From Riptortus pedestris (taxonomy: Eukaryota; Arthropoda; Insecta; Hemiptera; Alydidae): a stretch of 64,000 nt of DNA. The notes under the pieces are model-generated. The model was not told where the DNA came from, did not search any database, and worked only from the letters and a program-made list of their open reading frames with translations. Each line of letters begins with the position of its first letter. The stretch's first letter is position 1. Below, in pieces: positions 1 through 12,160 of this stretch. A program made the position numbers and the translations under genes. The stretch spans positions 106,762,501 to 106,826,500 of the forward strand of contig CM032230.1 in NCBI GenBank assembly GCA_019009955.1. The letters run 5' to 3'.

Positions 1-700
1 AGGCCACATCCCCGTTGATGAGCCAAACCTCACAGAAGATCCACGAATTCCTCCTAGTAAGAAATCCCAACGCTTCCTCGATCCTTTGAAGTATCTCATT
101 CCCGTAGAAAGTATAAAGAATGAAGTAAAAATAATTATTTGGAATCTAAACCTATTTTTATCATTAAACTGGTACAGGAGAAATTCAAAGTAACTGATAC
201 CAAGTATAAAAATAAATGGACAATAAATATGTTTCTACGTCTGTTTCAGAGAATGATACAATATAAGGGAGCCCAAAACCATGTTTTGCGTTGCACTGTT
301 TGCTAATTGTACGTAAGCAATAGAGTGGGTCTAGCCGTATGATTAAATAATTAAAGCAATCAGGAAACCGAGTAACACTAATCTGGCTGAAGGCGAGGAA
401 TTGGCTCAAAGGGCGAAGGTTGAAGGGAAATAGAGAGAAGGTTTGAGAGCCGTGGAGGTTATATTGCAGGTTCTGCGCAGGCTTTATCTCGCATGGTATC
501 CCACTAATCTTGTCCTTGAGTTAATTAAGGCAGTGTGTACTCTGCCGGCTTAGCTTTCGGCCTCCTAGATCTACTATGCCTTATTATTTCCTACAGTGGA
601 TTAAATAGCAAATACCTAAATACATTGTTACGTTCAGCTGCTAATATGGAGACCGATATCAATCATGAACCAGATGAATTAGTAATGTACAGAATTAAAA
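1..700. other. Left edge: unassigned open frame and unrecognised AT-rich DNA
   Basis: From base 2 a plus-strand frame stays open to a stop near 180. It begins GHIPVDEPNLTEDPRIPPSK and has a less AT-rich first 110 bases. It could be the edge of a transposon ORF or chance; I do not recognise it. The minus-strand frame of the same bases does not resemble the next receptor exon. Bases 180-700 hold nothing I can assign. Confidence 0.2.
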
Positions 701-744
701 CAAACTTTTCTTTTGAAAATAATTAAATTCCATACAGTTTATAA

Positions 745-1735
745 AATATCTGATTTATGAATGTCCACAATGTGAAAAATATTGTTCTTCGAAAAATTTC
801 CTCAAATGTCCATTGATGCTACCTAGGAGATGACGAAAATGAGACCGTTCAACATTATAAGCACATGTACTTGTCTATTACCACTCTAGAGGTTGCAATT
901 CTTATTTGATAGTAACCAAACTCTATATATAAGCGTTTCACGCAAAACTAAAGGCCGAGTTTGTTAATGGCTGAAATTGAATTAGTGGGGGGAAGGGTTA
1001 AAAGAGAGAATTTCGAGATATCTCCGTTACTTGATTCGAAAAATTGTATAAAACTAATCTTAATGAAAATAATTTACTATAAATATTTTATATGCAGTTA
1101 TTTTCTATCTTAGTATTAACGGAGATATTTGTATTTTTATAGTTTTCTGCCTTCCGTATCCCTACTCCGACTCATGTCATATTGGCAATAAGCTGTTATA
1201 TAATAAACCACTTTAGTCCTAGCTTAAATACCAATACTGTTGTCGTTAAACGTTTACTGAGTGAGATAAATGCAAATACGTAGAACAATGACGTCATCAT
1301 TAAGATTTCGAGGTCATGAATCGAAAACATTTTTTTTCTATTACCATACTTGGTATATAACAGTTTCATTGCACACTTAAGGTCGTATTAGTTATGGCTG
1401 AAATAGGGTGGTGGAATAGAGAGGCGGGTTTAGAGGAGGAATTTTGTAAATTCAAAATATGGCCACTCAAAGTCGTATCGCAAGATGTAATGGAACCAAT
1501 CTTGTTTAGCTATTGATGCTCTACAATTGTTGTTCTATATATTTTTTTTCGTGGCTCCAGTATTATGTGAATTATATGCACTTTCTTGTTTTCAGTCTTC
1601 ATTAACCCACCCCTCCCCATAACCCTTTTATTCGTCAGTTTTTTTACATATAAACAGAGAATGAGATCACAAGCGTCTAATATCAGCACGTGGGAAATCT
1701 GCCTTGTTAACGTGACAGACTTTTTTTTCTTTGAG
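745..1735 (-). repeat. Family A copies, minus orientation, diverged
   Basis: Near 780-850 lies the inverted right-arm block (cctcaaatgtccattgatg, then gatgacgaaaatgag). At 960-1060 follow the gttaatggctgaaat block, a G-rich run and the gattcgaaaaattgtata block. At 1680-1735 is a left end reading cagcacgtgggaaatctg followed by a poor CGTGACAGAC. The order is that of an inverted family A element, possibly two overlapping pieces, with substitutions throughout. Confidence 0.6.
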
Positions 1736-1739
1736 AATA

Positions 1740-2800
1740 CCATCAGGAGGTGTGGCAATCATAGTCAAAAGGGTATAAGAATTTTAAACCTTGTTATATC
1801 TATACTCGTCCATTTATTATTAGTTAATACTGGAGTAATATCAAGCATTCATGAAGGCAGTGAACCAGGAGAACACACACTCAAATTGAGTTAATATATG
1901 GAACTGTGACGTTCAATTACACCAAATAGGAACAGTAATAGCAGTTTAAATTAGAGTAGACAATAAAGGCGATACTATTGGCTGCACTTGCCAGAGATCT
2001 AGGGATATTGGCCCTAGCTGTGCAATATTCTATTTGACTATCGAAGACCATTGAAGGCTTCGGCTAGACAATGGGAGGGAGCAGTTAATTGAAAGAAAGA
2101 ACAGAATAATTAAACCTCGACTCAAAGGCAAGGGGGATTAAACGGAGAATATTTTAAGCAGAGGGCCAGAATTCCCATCTCACACAATACTTAATTATTG
2201 AAATTATAGTTTGGTTTCATATAAATCTCATCAGTGTTCAACCAAACCATCAGAGGCTCAAAGTAATAACTGGGTGGTTAAATTGAAGCTCGTTACATTG
2301 ATAGCCCCACACGCTAGAGCTGCGCAAACTAAGCAGATCTCACTCCACCCATGGTGTCCGATCCATCGAATTGCATTCGATTCTCTCTGAAGGCTGAGTA
2401 CGAAAAAAACAAATACATAGCTCGGCTATAAAAATTACAGTAAACACAATAACATTTCGTTGAAAACAAAATGGTTCTCGGTCGAAAGACAATAAAACTG
2501 TGAAATTTCTTATACTTATTAATGTTGAAAAAAATAACATTCTATCCTAAACTGTCCATCTTTGGTAATCGATTTTTCTAACAGATCACCCATTCTTCAT
2601 ATGCATGAAGGCAGATTGCCGCCTCAATCATGGTCCTAAATCTGTCTATATTACGTGTAACTCTTGAAGAGGCGACTTATAAGAAGAGAAACACGTCGAA
2701 TGGGATTTAATACATTAGTGAAAGAGGCTTCATTTTTTTATAATCAGTAGGGCTTACTCAATTTTACTTTTCGTCGAAAAATTGAAGTGCTCTCACATAC
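1740..2800. other. Unrecognised AT-rich intronic DNA
   Basis: Frames are short and interrupted on both strands. I see no repeat-family landmarks, tandem repeat or splice-flanked coding block. It belongs to the putative receptor intron downstream of exon 5. Confidence 0.4.
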
Positions 2801-3570
2801 TGTGTGGTTTTACGTACACAGACCGGCAAGTCTCATAACATATTCCCTATTTCTATGCCACCAACCCCCAGAAGGGAGTGGGGTTACTATATCAAAAAAT
2901 CACGTACAACTTGCTTAGTACTTGGCTAACGAAAAAAAAATCAAAGAATAAGAATTGTACATCATCAATAGATATACAAGAGTTGATCTATAACAATTTG
3001 CAATTCCACTCATAATAACGGAAATATTTTGAATTTTTGGATTTCCCTCCACACTCTACACCCCTATATCAACAACACGTCATTATTTACCAATTTCGGG
3101 TGCAACCATTTTATTATATCTTTGTAAGAATTCAGCCATTAACGAACTTGTTCTTTATATTGATTTGAAACCTTTGATTAAAAAGTTACGTTAAGATCAA
3201 ATAAAAGTCCGTTAAGCAGGTGCTACTTAATCTAAGCAGACTTCCAACGTTCTGAAATGATTGAGGTTGGTGATCTCATTTCACCATATATTATCCATTT
3301 CAAACTAAAAATTCGAACACTACAAGTACACTAAAGGCTAAATACAAGAAAGTTCAAATAATTAAAATAATATTTGAGCTACGAAAAAATGTATAATACA
3401 ACAATTGAAGTGCATCAATAGCTCAATAAGATTGATTTTATAACATTTTTTCATCCGAATTAAAATAACAGAGATATTTTGACTTTTGGAATCCCCCCCC
3501 CTCCATTCCTCGCTCGGTTTCAGCCACTAATTGAGCCTGCGAAACAGTTAAAAGACAAATAAAAAAAGAG
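2800..3570 (+). repeat. Two degenerate family A fragments
   Basis: At 2825-2860 the text 'tctcataacatattccctatttctatgc' is shared with the family A variant at 17405-17500. Blocks at 3000-3150 and 3425-3540 repeat the core 'aataacggaaatattttgaatttt', a C-rich run, then 'tttcagccattaacgaact' or a variant. No intact termini are present. Confidence 0.5.
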
Positions 3571-4059
3571 GATTTAAAGTAAATGGTATTCAAAAATTAA
3601 GAATGTGATTGGATACCTCGAATGCAACAGAAACGTTAATATGAAATTCCGTTAATGCCAAACAAATTACCAGTAAGCTTAAATTTTTCTATTTTCAACG
3701 TTTTAAAGTTTTTTAAACTAAACGTTGCTGTAAACATGCAGCTAAACGTTTAATCAGGTAGTTTCCAATTGCAGCATCTAAAAATACTATTGAAAGTTTA
3801 AAATCACTTGAAGTGGGGGTTCAAGCACCTAAATTACCAGAAGTTCTGTTCATCGCAAAATCATTGAGCCTCCAAGGTCTAAAGATTCTCACTTTTAGAA
3901 AACTTTTTTCATTAATGAGATTTAAGTAGATGCTAATTATGTTGAGATCTATTATTGAATAAATTAAGATTCTTCTCCAGTTTCGGAAAAGAATTAATGA
4001 CGCCAAATCCCGAGTTCTAAAATTACCTGTAAGAAATTAATATATTTCTTTTTTTTATA

Positions 4060-4218
4060 TTTTAGCAGATTAAGGTAACACCAGTGCAAAAAATTGGTTA
4101 TGGAGGCTGTACTCATGAACTGTATTTCGGAATAGGCCTTCAAATAGTCAGCGATGCTATTTACAAGATGACGAAAATAAGGGTCATTCAAGTGTGTGTG
4201 TGTGTGCTCGAACTTTTA

Positions 4219-4270
<52 letters not shown>
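4060..4270 (-). repeat. Family A right arm plus (GT)n(AT)n
   Basis: TTTTAGCAGATT at 4061 is the inverted right terminus. After it come the degraded 'ctgtactcatga' and 'agatgacgaaaataaggg' blocks, then (GT)n at 4191-4206 and (AT)n at 4223-4268 at the site where other family copies carry their microsatellite. The left part is missing. Confidence 0.6.
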
Positions 4271-4272
<2 letters not shown>

Positions 4273-6030
4273 TTTGAAATAGCTTAAGCTATAGTCGAAT
4301 TTGAAGGATCCAATCTGTGACATAACGCATGCCAAAAAGCATGGATTAAATTTTGTATTCCGTTAACAATAATAAATAAGTAGATTTCAGCTTGAAAACG
4401 CAGTGAGTAAATGTGTCACGAGTGGTAAAACAAACAGACTAATCCTGTTCCTATGTGGCGAGTCAGTCCGTCTAAAATAAAATATATACTAAGACATGTA
4501 TTATATGTAACCGGCAAAAACTTGGCTAGTACTCAAAAGTCGTTAAACATTAAAGAAAACAGTTCATTCATTGTTTACACGAAATGTATTTCTATTATAT
4601 TATTGAAATTGGGTTTCTAATGCGACATATAATGTGTTACATAACTACTTGAATGCCCCAAGAAAATGAACATGACATCGCTTATTAATCATTTATATTA
4701 TAGAATTCCAGTATACATTTTTATGCCGTATTTATGTACATAAACACACACACACACACACACAAAAACATAGCTGTGTAGCGGAATAGATGAAACTTAA
4801 GAAGTTTGTCCCAAAAATGAATACTGAGTTGTAACTCTGATTTGCACACCACATGACTCCTTTTCTTTTATTAAAAAAAATGTTAGGTTTCATTTAGTTT
4901 TCAAATGTTACAGTTCATTTACAATTATTTCATTTGGAAGTCAGTTGAGATATCTCCTTTTCAGTGCATCGGATCGAAAATTCCATAGAACATAATTTAT
5001 AGATCTTTTTATGATTCGCAAAAATAATGCATCTCAAATACGTAAGGAGAAGTTGGCATTTTTTAAATTTAATTCTGCTCTAAATTTCCCCACCTCCTTA
5101 GTCGTGTTTGATCAAAGGGAAAGGTGCACACCTAGGCGTTACAATCCGAAATGTGAAATTTCGACATTTTAAGGCGAGCCGCTTTTTTGGTTATGCTAAA
5201 TATGTCAAAATAGGCTATGGAAGGGTCAAGGCGAATAATTCAGTTAAAATAAGAAAACTGAAAATATTCGCAATTACAACACTTCCCCTTTACTTTGTAC
5301 ATGGAAGAACAAAATTGGTATAGACTAAATTGAATGTAATTAGCCATTAATGTTATTTGGAGTGCACATTTCAGTTTCTTCAATTTAGTATTAATAGTGA
5401 ATAAAACGAATTACTATGCGAACCGGGGAGTTTTAGTAATTCAAAATGATGAACTAGATGAACTTTCAATTATAGAGAGTATTTATTTTGTGACAAGAAG
5501 TATGAGATAGGACAACAAAAGCCTTGAGATTAGATTTATGTTTATATAGCGGAGAGCGGATAAGAATAGACAACGGAGAGCTTCCAAATTAAATTTCTAT
5601 TTATTTAGTGAATGAAAATGTATTGAGTGAAACAGAGTACATATAAATCAATGTATGTGATGAGGAAAGAGAAAGGACCAATAAAGAAGAATCTTCTCTA
5701 TAGATTTCTATTGATTTAATTTCTAAATGTATAGAAACGATGGATTAAAAATGTGGGGAGGCAAAATATTTAATACATAGACATAACACGACCGAGCAAG
5801 AATTATATCCAGACGTTAATTATGTTCATAAATTACAAGGGTGACTATTTATCATTTTGTTCGATAAATCCTTTTTAATTAGTGATTGTGTAGTTAGTTT
5901 CATAAAACTGTTAAGGTGAAGAAGATTCATTGATAGTGACAATCTATTTTTACCTTAAAGAACATCAACAGAAGCCCAATACAGCAATCATGGATTCTAA
6001 TAATATAACAGCAAAGGTACAAAAAAAAAA
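4270..6030. other. Unrecognised AT-rich DNA with a short (CA)n
   Basis: A (CA)n run lies at about 4743-4763. Around 4930-5100 the words 'gagatatctccttttcagtgcatcggatcgaaaatt' recall the inverted family A core. Otherwise I see no coding signal or repeat structure. Confidence 0.35.
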
Positions 6031-6031
6031 A

Positions 6032-6957
6032 GACTGTCACGCAGGGGCTGCTTAAACTAAGCAGATTTCCCTCTTGAATAAATACAAACGGAAATAAGAA
6101 ATGTTTCATCCAATTTCAATAACCTGCCGACAGGAAGCGTTAGGTTAGATATGTAATCAAACGGGTCGGCCCGCCTCACACCGGAAAGAAAAACAATTAC
6201 TGAAATATATCAGAATATAACACATTAATTTTATTGAGAACTATTTACTATATCTAGTACTGTAAATAATAATGAGTCAGAATAATTGTTATCTCAATCA
6301 ATAAAAGTTTAGTAGTCCAAAATTTTAAGATGGGGGGGGGGGGTCACCAGGCCTTATTTGCATGTATCTCGTATAATAAAGGTCTCTTGAATACAATTTT
6401 TGGTATTATACTTCCAATAATGTGATTTATTATGTAGCAGAGTATTGTTTACGTAATATGAGTAGAAGTGGCGGTTTGCTGAAAACTGAAAAATGCAAAT
6501 ATCTCGCTTAATATTCAAGATAGAGAATAAACGTATATAACAATATTTATAGTAAATTTAATTTGAAATAAGATTGGTTATATACACTTTTTCGATCCGG
6601 TGCATAATAACGGAGATATTTGGAATTTTCGAAAATCCCCCTCTAAACCCCCCTCCCTCTGGTGCGATTTCAGCCATTAACGAACTTGATCTGTCTTTTT
6701 ACATAAAACGGTTAAATATCGAGTTTCGTAACGATCAAACAAAAATTGCGACCGCTAGAGCGTTTTATATATATATGTCTGTTAACGCTCTAGCGGTCGC
6801 AATTTATATATTATATATAATTATATATATAATTTTGAACGGACCTCATTTTCGTCATCTCCTGGGTAGGATCGATGGAAATTTGAAGAAATTTTTCGAA
6901 AATCGCGTCATGAGTACGACCTCAATAGCTGATTTCCCTTAAGGGAAATCTGCTAAA
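6032..6957 (+). mobile_element. Family A element, full-length long form (copy A1)
   Basis: Left end is a GTCCGTCACGCAGG variant preceded by an A-run, then AAGCAGATTTCCC. Right end is GATTTCCCTTAAGGGAAATC-TGCTAAAA. Internal landmarks are the 'cctgccgacaggaagcgtta' block near 6122, a G-run near 6332, 'ctcgcttaatattcaagatag', 'aataacggagatatttgg', a C-rich run, 'cagccattaacgaacttgat', a short AT microsatellite, and 'cctcattttcgtcatctcct'. It has no transposase frame, so it is non-autonomous. The copy at 40041-41022 is a near mirror image in reverse orientation. Helentron/HINE affiliation is suggested by structure only. Confidence 0.8.
6744..6804. repeat. 21-bp perfect inverted repeat inside copy A1
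   Basis: Arms 6744-6764 and 6784-6804 are exact reverse complements of 21 bp (core GACCGCTAGAGCG), separated by 19 bp of mostly AT. Other family copies carry only the left arm here, so this copy gained an inverted duplication at the microsatellite position. Confidence 0.85.
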
Positions 6958-6959
6958 AT

Positions 6960-8340
6960 ATGGAACAGTCTAATACTTTGTTCACGTTTGCCTTAATTAG
7001 TCCATTGCCCATCGGTTCTACGGGATTTTAAGGATCGCCTATTTTCTATTTGAATAAAGAAATAGGACTCTTTCGTTTCTAATACTACATGTACGGCAAG
7101 GAATATCATTGAGCCCTCTTCTTGTATCCTTCATGGAACTCTGAGGTAAAGATTTTAATATACAGGTTTGCCTTACCCAGAGCTCACTTATATTTAAAAT
7201 ATGTCACTCTTAGTAATTTCCAAGTAATGGAATTCATGCATCCCCATCAATGTTTAATTTCTGTTTCAAATGACAAAGCTCTTCTTGAAATCTCACTGTC
7301 CAAAGCACATTACCACTCTTATTGATGTCTTTAGTATCAAATAGTAAGAAACCATTGCCTGTTTCATGTGAATCTCTTTACTTCCTTATTTAGTTTCGGT
7401 GAAAATCAGGATTTGCTCTCCATGCTAACATCTATCTATTGCTTTATTTGATTCATGCATTTTATGACGTTTCTAGTTTTGGTTAAAAATCTTGACATAC
7501 TCCGTTGAATATAACAAATGAAACGGCAAACAATTGTTCAACTTAATTAAATATTTAAAACGACTCAAACGTGAGCATGAATAAAGATTCAGTGAATGCT
7601 TAAAAACAAATTTATGAAAAAGCTGGTTTCATTCACAACTGATGACCAATTACTCCTTTCTTCATGTTCTGTCAGTCTATAAAAAAAAGGGGGAAGGATT
7701 ATTTCTTCAAGAGAGTTAATGGAGGGTATAACGTTCAAGGGATGAAAATAGATTAGAAACCCGCCACATAAAAGTTCATGCTCGCATTAGAGTGTCACAA
7801 AAACTGGCTGACGAAGCGGAATAAAAATGTAAGCCCGGATTAAAAGTTTCATTAAAAGGGCAAGAGAAGCCGCCATCTTGGGTCAGAGTGAGAGGGTGGG
7901 TTAATGAGTTTATGATGCTCCCTAGACTATCTGAGGGTGAACGGCCTAGATTTAGCACATAGAGATACAACTTCCTACATACATCTGGTTTATTCATCAA
8001 TCTTAGAAACTCAACTAGAACCGCAATATAATTAATAAAGATAAATCCAGCAAGCGATTTGTTCAGACAACAACAATGCACTGTTATTTAGCCATTATGA
8101 TTTCCTTAAGATGATATAGATTTCATCTGTATCATACCGCAATTATTCTAATTTTGAAAACACATATCTCTAATCGGAGCAAATTTGGAGCCAAAAGTAA
8201 AAAAGGAACATACAATTCATTGTTTGTTATGGAGTATGAAAAATGTTCCAGTGAATCCATTTTTTTCTCTCTGGTCTTTTCTGTAATATATTTAAAACAA
8301 CTTCACGAGCATTTGAAAACTATGGCAAAAAAATAAAAGG
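6960..8340. other. Unrecognised AT-rich DNA
   Basis: Open frames up to about 100 codons exist on either strand (for example 8081-7776 minus), but none shows a domain I know, and codon composition matches the background. I see no tandem repeats. Confidence 0.35.
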
Positions 8341-8354
8341 CTTTAATAGCTGTT

Positions 8355-9225
8355 GTAGGGGAAAGTGGGGTGAAACCGGGTAGCTAAGGTTTGAAGGCTT
8401 CCAGAAATCACAATTTTTACCACAAATAAGTAAAGTTTTGTTGAAATAAAGTCTACTTATCTGATAACGTAACTACAGTTTCAAAAACAAAATCTAAATT
8501 TTTAAAGAAGTTTTACCCTACTTTTTTTGTAAAAAGTCATTTTGCCTGGTTCAACCCCACTAGTAGGGTAAAACCGGGTACATATGTTTTTCTTGTGGGG
8601 GAAATAAAAATGTAAAGATTCTTAATCAAATTAATGTTTTTTTTGTTAATAAAAAATGTTGTTTGATACATTAAAACAAACCCCCCTTTTGGGAACAATA
8701 CAAAAAAATAAAGTAAACAAATAACAACATTAATCTTTTTAGCTATTTCAAACAGTTGTATATTTCATTTTTTGTCGTCATACATGCTTTTAGAGTGAAA
8801 TAAGTAAACAAAATTAGGTAAAATTATAATACTTTTCATGTTTCGAGAATCGTGGCAAAGCTGCTACCCGGTTTTACCCCGCGCGTAAAGTTTAAATAAA
8901 ACATTGCGTCATTCGGGCATACCAAACGCTAAAGACAATTACTTAGTGCTAAAATAAAGGTAATTAAATCTTGTACTAAGGCAACTACATGGCTGCATTC
9001 TAATTGGAATAGGAGCGCAGTACAATCAAAAACCTTTTCGACTAAAATCATAAGCCACGAAAATTGAATTATTGCCACTGACACAAAAAAAGCACGACTA
9101 ACGATTTGGCGTAATGGCAGCTGCTTCTTCTTCAAAGGTGGATTGTAGTTCCCCCGTTATCAGCCCGACTGCAGTACATACAACGGCTAAGAGGAGGTAC
9201 CCGGTTTTACCCTACTCTCCTCTAC
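8355..9225. mobile_element. TIR element of 871 bp with AAACCGGGTA ends
   Basis: The left end (GTAGGGGAAAGTGGGG, then TGAAACCGGGTAGC) and the reverse complement of the right end (GTAGAGGAGAGTAGGG, then TAAAACCGGGTACC) match over about 28 bp with few differences. A further AGGGTAAAACCGGGTAC copy lies inside at about 8566-8582, and an inverted TACCCGGTTTTACCCC at about 8867. There is no long transposase frame, so it is a non-autonomous DNA transposon or MITE. I cannot assign a superfamily. Confidence 0.7.
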
Positions 9226-9535
9226 ATAATAAACTGTCTGAAAAAGTCATTATCAGATGACTCCGCGGTATTTATTGTGTAAAAGCACTAGATTAATTTC
9301 TGTCCCTGAACGTTAAGAAAATTTCCCACCTATAGCAATGCCAAGCTGAGGAAGTCATCTCACATCCCATCCTATCGGGTCGGACACCGTCCTTGGTTTG
9401 GAAGATGATTGTAAATTAAGCTCACGGCTCACAAAGCACTAAAGATGAGTGAATTCCCTCGGAAGTCTGCCCTGCCGTAGACAAAATAAATAATACCAGC
9501 AATTGTTGTCCTTTTAATGAAAATGCCGGTGAATG

Positions 9536-10004
9536 TGCATTTTAGTTCCCCCCTTGATGGCGCACGATGATGACGGCGGCCATCTTGTTTTTCGAACACC
9601 GAGGGTGGGGGTTTTGTTTTTACTTTATCTTTTTTAACACTTTAAAATTTCCAAAATACGCCATCGGCGGTTAAAACCAGGGGGGGGGGAAGGGGGAGGG
9701 GGGTAATTTTAACTTAAATTTTGTTAACTCACCTAATTTACTAGGCGCATGTTCTTCCCACATTTTGGGCATCCGTATATAGGCGATAAGAATCCTACTT
9801 TTATACACTATTCAATAAGGGCACGCTTTCTCTGTACTTCCAATTGTGTGAAAAACTTAGTCGTGCACTCACTTTGAGCCATAGCTAAAACGGATGCGGT
9901 ATTAATAGTAAACACTAGCAAAAACAATATGTCGGACGGTAGCAAGAAACGAGATGTCGGACAGTGACGTAACAAGATGACGGCTAGGGGGGAACTAAAA
10001 TGCA
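9536..10004. mobile_element. MITE with 18-bp perfect TIRs
   Basis: TGCATTTTAGTTCCCCCC at 9536-9553 is exactly inverted at 9987-10004. Just inside, both arms carry a related GACGGC...CATCTTGTT block (about 9573-9592, and 9970-9984 inverted). Total length is 469 bp. The interior holds a G-run near 9680 and no credible transposase. No obvious target duplication is seen. Confidence 0.75.
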
Positions 10005-10039
10005 CTTTAGCCGAAAACGCCTTCCTGAAAATAAGCATT

Positions 10040-11520
10040 CACCATCCATTATAATCAAATGATTATATTCTCCATTTCTTCGCAATGAGAAGCCCATTTA
10101 AAGAAAACTTGAAATTTAAGCTGGAAATGAGAAGTTTACTGACACAGTAGCTTAAACTGAAAATCTCAGAAGCGGAGGTTAAAATGTGAAGAATAACAAT
10201 CGGAGATAAGTACTTGTAAGAGACGAGGCTTATTATTGGGCCTGGTTAACTGGTTCCTCTTACGTCGAACATCTCGGGAGAAAAAGATAGTAGAATATTA
10301 CACATTCAACAAAACTGCTAAAAACCTCTTTTCGATCCGACTAATCATAAGCTAGCCCAAGTGTCAGGCTATATTTTTCTTCATCACTTCTACGATTTTT
10401 CCGCACTGGCTGAAAATCTCTTCTCATCCATTAGAATCTTTTGAAGCCAATAGGGTTGAGTGTACAATGACCTATACGAAGCTAAATCACTGGTCTCGCA
10501 TCTGCAGACAACCCAACCGAAGTATCTTCTCGCGGTGTATACCTAGTACAAACACTTCATGGCGGGTGGTTCCATCTTGGCTTTGCCTCTTTCTAATAAA
10601 GTTTCCTGATGATCAGCACCCACCCCCACCTTCACATGATCTTGAACTATGCTCAGGTGTCTCGCTTGTAATTGAAAAACGTCAATCATATCAACAACTT
10701 CCAAGCTCAAAGAACACACACCTGCATTTTCGCTTATATATTCAATTTCTACGCAATGGGCAGCTGTTTCTTCAAGGCCCGAATTATTGGTCCTTGGCAT
10801 CTAAATAAAATACAAAGTACACTATAGATCTGCATCCGGGAAATTCAACGACCAACATTCGCTAAGGAATTTGATTGGGAGAATAACAGTCCCCGATCAT
10901 TCCATTGCAGCATAGCTTTATGCCGAAGAAGCCATGAGATTTGTTGGGCGATTTCGTAATAAGGAACTCTCTCATGAGATCAAACATACCAATGTTTATG
11001 AATAATTCACCAGGTCAATTCCATGATTGATTTCTGCCAACAGACACTTTACCACTTATGCTAGAGCTTCAAGGCCTCATTCCATTCTTTCGCAGGAAAT
11101 ACTCCGTTTTCATACTACGGCAAACTATTCGCAGCCGACCTTCGTTCTTTTTATCCACTTAAGGCTCAACCACTTTCGCCATTGATGTCAAACAAGGAAT
11201 CACGACATTAGGGCTTGACTTTGATGTTCTTTCTCTTTAATTTTGATACTCGTCGAAGCAAACTAGAAAGACCTACCTTTATTGTATATTCGTTAGTTTT
11301 GAAACTATAGGGCGTTCATCTGGAGACCTGCATGATAATAAATACTGGTATTTTTAGCAGCCAAAGTCCTCACAACAAGGTCAGCTGAGTCAAAGTGAAT
11401 TTTAGACTGTGTTAAAAAAAAATCGGTGGAATCGCACGAAGATTAAGAGAACTGTTTATGTTGCTAAAGAATGAACAAACAAACGACATAGTTTAGACGT
11501 TTCCTAGAAAAGAGGACAAT
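10040..11520. other. Unrecognised, locally G+C-richer stretch before the Pao/BEL remnant
   Basis: Bases 10450-10810 are less AT-rich and open on both strands (113 codons plus, 85 minus), but neither translation matches a family I recognise. The stretch could be an older part of the retrotransposon at 11521-12160. Stops interrupt every frame from 10810 to 11520. Confidence 0.3.
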
Positions 11521-12160
11521 TTGAGTATCATACCCCCATATCCTTCTCATTTTGGTTGGCTGCGGGAAGCTGCTGTAAAGTCGGTAAAATACTTACCATT
11601 TGAGGAGGTTAGGGGCAGAATAATAAGCACTCAGACACTAACCTTTGATGAATTGACAATATTCTACGCCAGAATAAAAACTTTCCTGAACACGTGGCCT
11701 TTGTCCTCTTACAAATGACACTTCAAAAGAATGCTTTTTCACTCTGGGACACTTCTTGATAGGAAGCCTTCAATTCTTGTCATCGCCTTGCAACAAAGAA
11801 ATCTCACACATCACAAAAATCCATCTATCCTGTACATGGTTCTAAAAACACCTTTCGTAAACACCTTTCGTAAACACTTTTCGTAAAGGTGGCATACAGA
11901 GTACCTTCACTCCCCGTAGAAGAAACCAAAGCGGTAGCCATTGCCCAAAACACCTTTGAAATCAGATGTTTAGTTCTACTGACTGATCCAACCAGCTCCC
12001 CAGAAATTAGGAAGTTGGACACGGATCGTGTCACTATATCCTGGCATATTATAAGAATTGCCACTCTAAATGATCACCGTATTACATTGCGTAGGGCAGT
12101 CCATAAACTAGGCTCTCTCTAACTCGTCTACATTGCCCTCCCTCGGAGACCGCCTTCAGC
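11521..12160 (+). pseudogene. Pao/BEL-type retrotransposon integrase C-terminal remnant
   Basis: The first segment reads PPYPSHFGWLREAAVKSVKY then TLTFDELTIFYARIKTFLNT and WPLSS. This matches the C-terminal integrase region of Pao/BEL elements (PP-x-x-P-HFGGLWEA-x-VKS-x-K ... LTFEEL...L-x-QIEA-x-LNSRPL). After a stop and frameshift, a second frame carries FTLGHFLIGS, the family's LTPGHFLIG motif. A third at 11889-12122 ends with a decayed version of the usual C-terminal block (VTISWHIIRIATL...RRAVHKLGSL). Frameshifts and stops show it is dead. There is a local direct repeat of 'aaacacctttcgt' near 11845-11875. Protease and RT parts are not visible. Confidence 0.75.

Noticed and set aside
1..110. 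Next Nmdar2 exon at the left edge
   Set aside because: The minus-strand translation does not resemble the end of the amino-terminal domain or the ligand-binding domain, and no acceptor in the needed phase is visible.
1586..1894. 102-codon plus frame
   Set aside because: It overlaps the inverted left end of a family A element, so its Phe-rich start is repeat sequence. No gene features.
6574..6942. 122-codon frame across a family A element
   Set aside because: It runs through the non-coding core, the microsatellite and the terminal palindrome. The equivalent frame is broken in other copies, so no conserved protein exists.
10543..10800. Candidate receptor exon on the minus strand (85 codons)
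   Set aside because: The translation does not fit the expected sequence after exon 5, and borders with correct phase were not found. It lies next to the Pao/BEL remnant.
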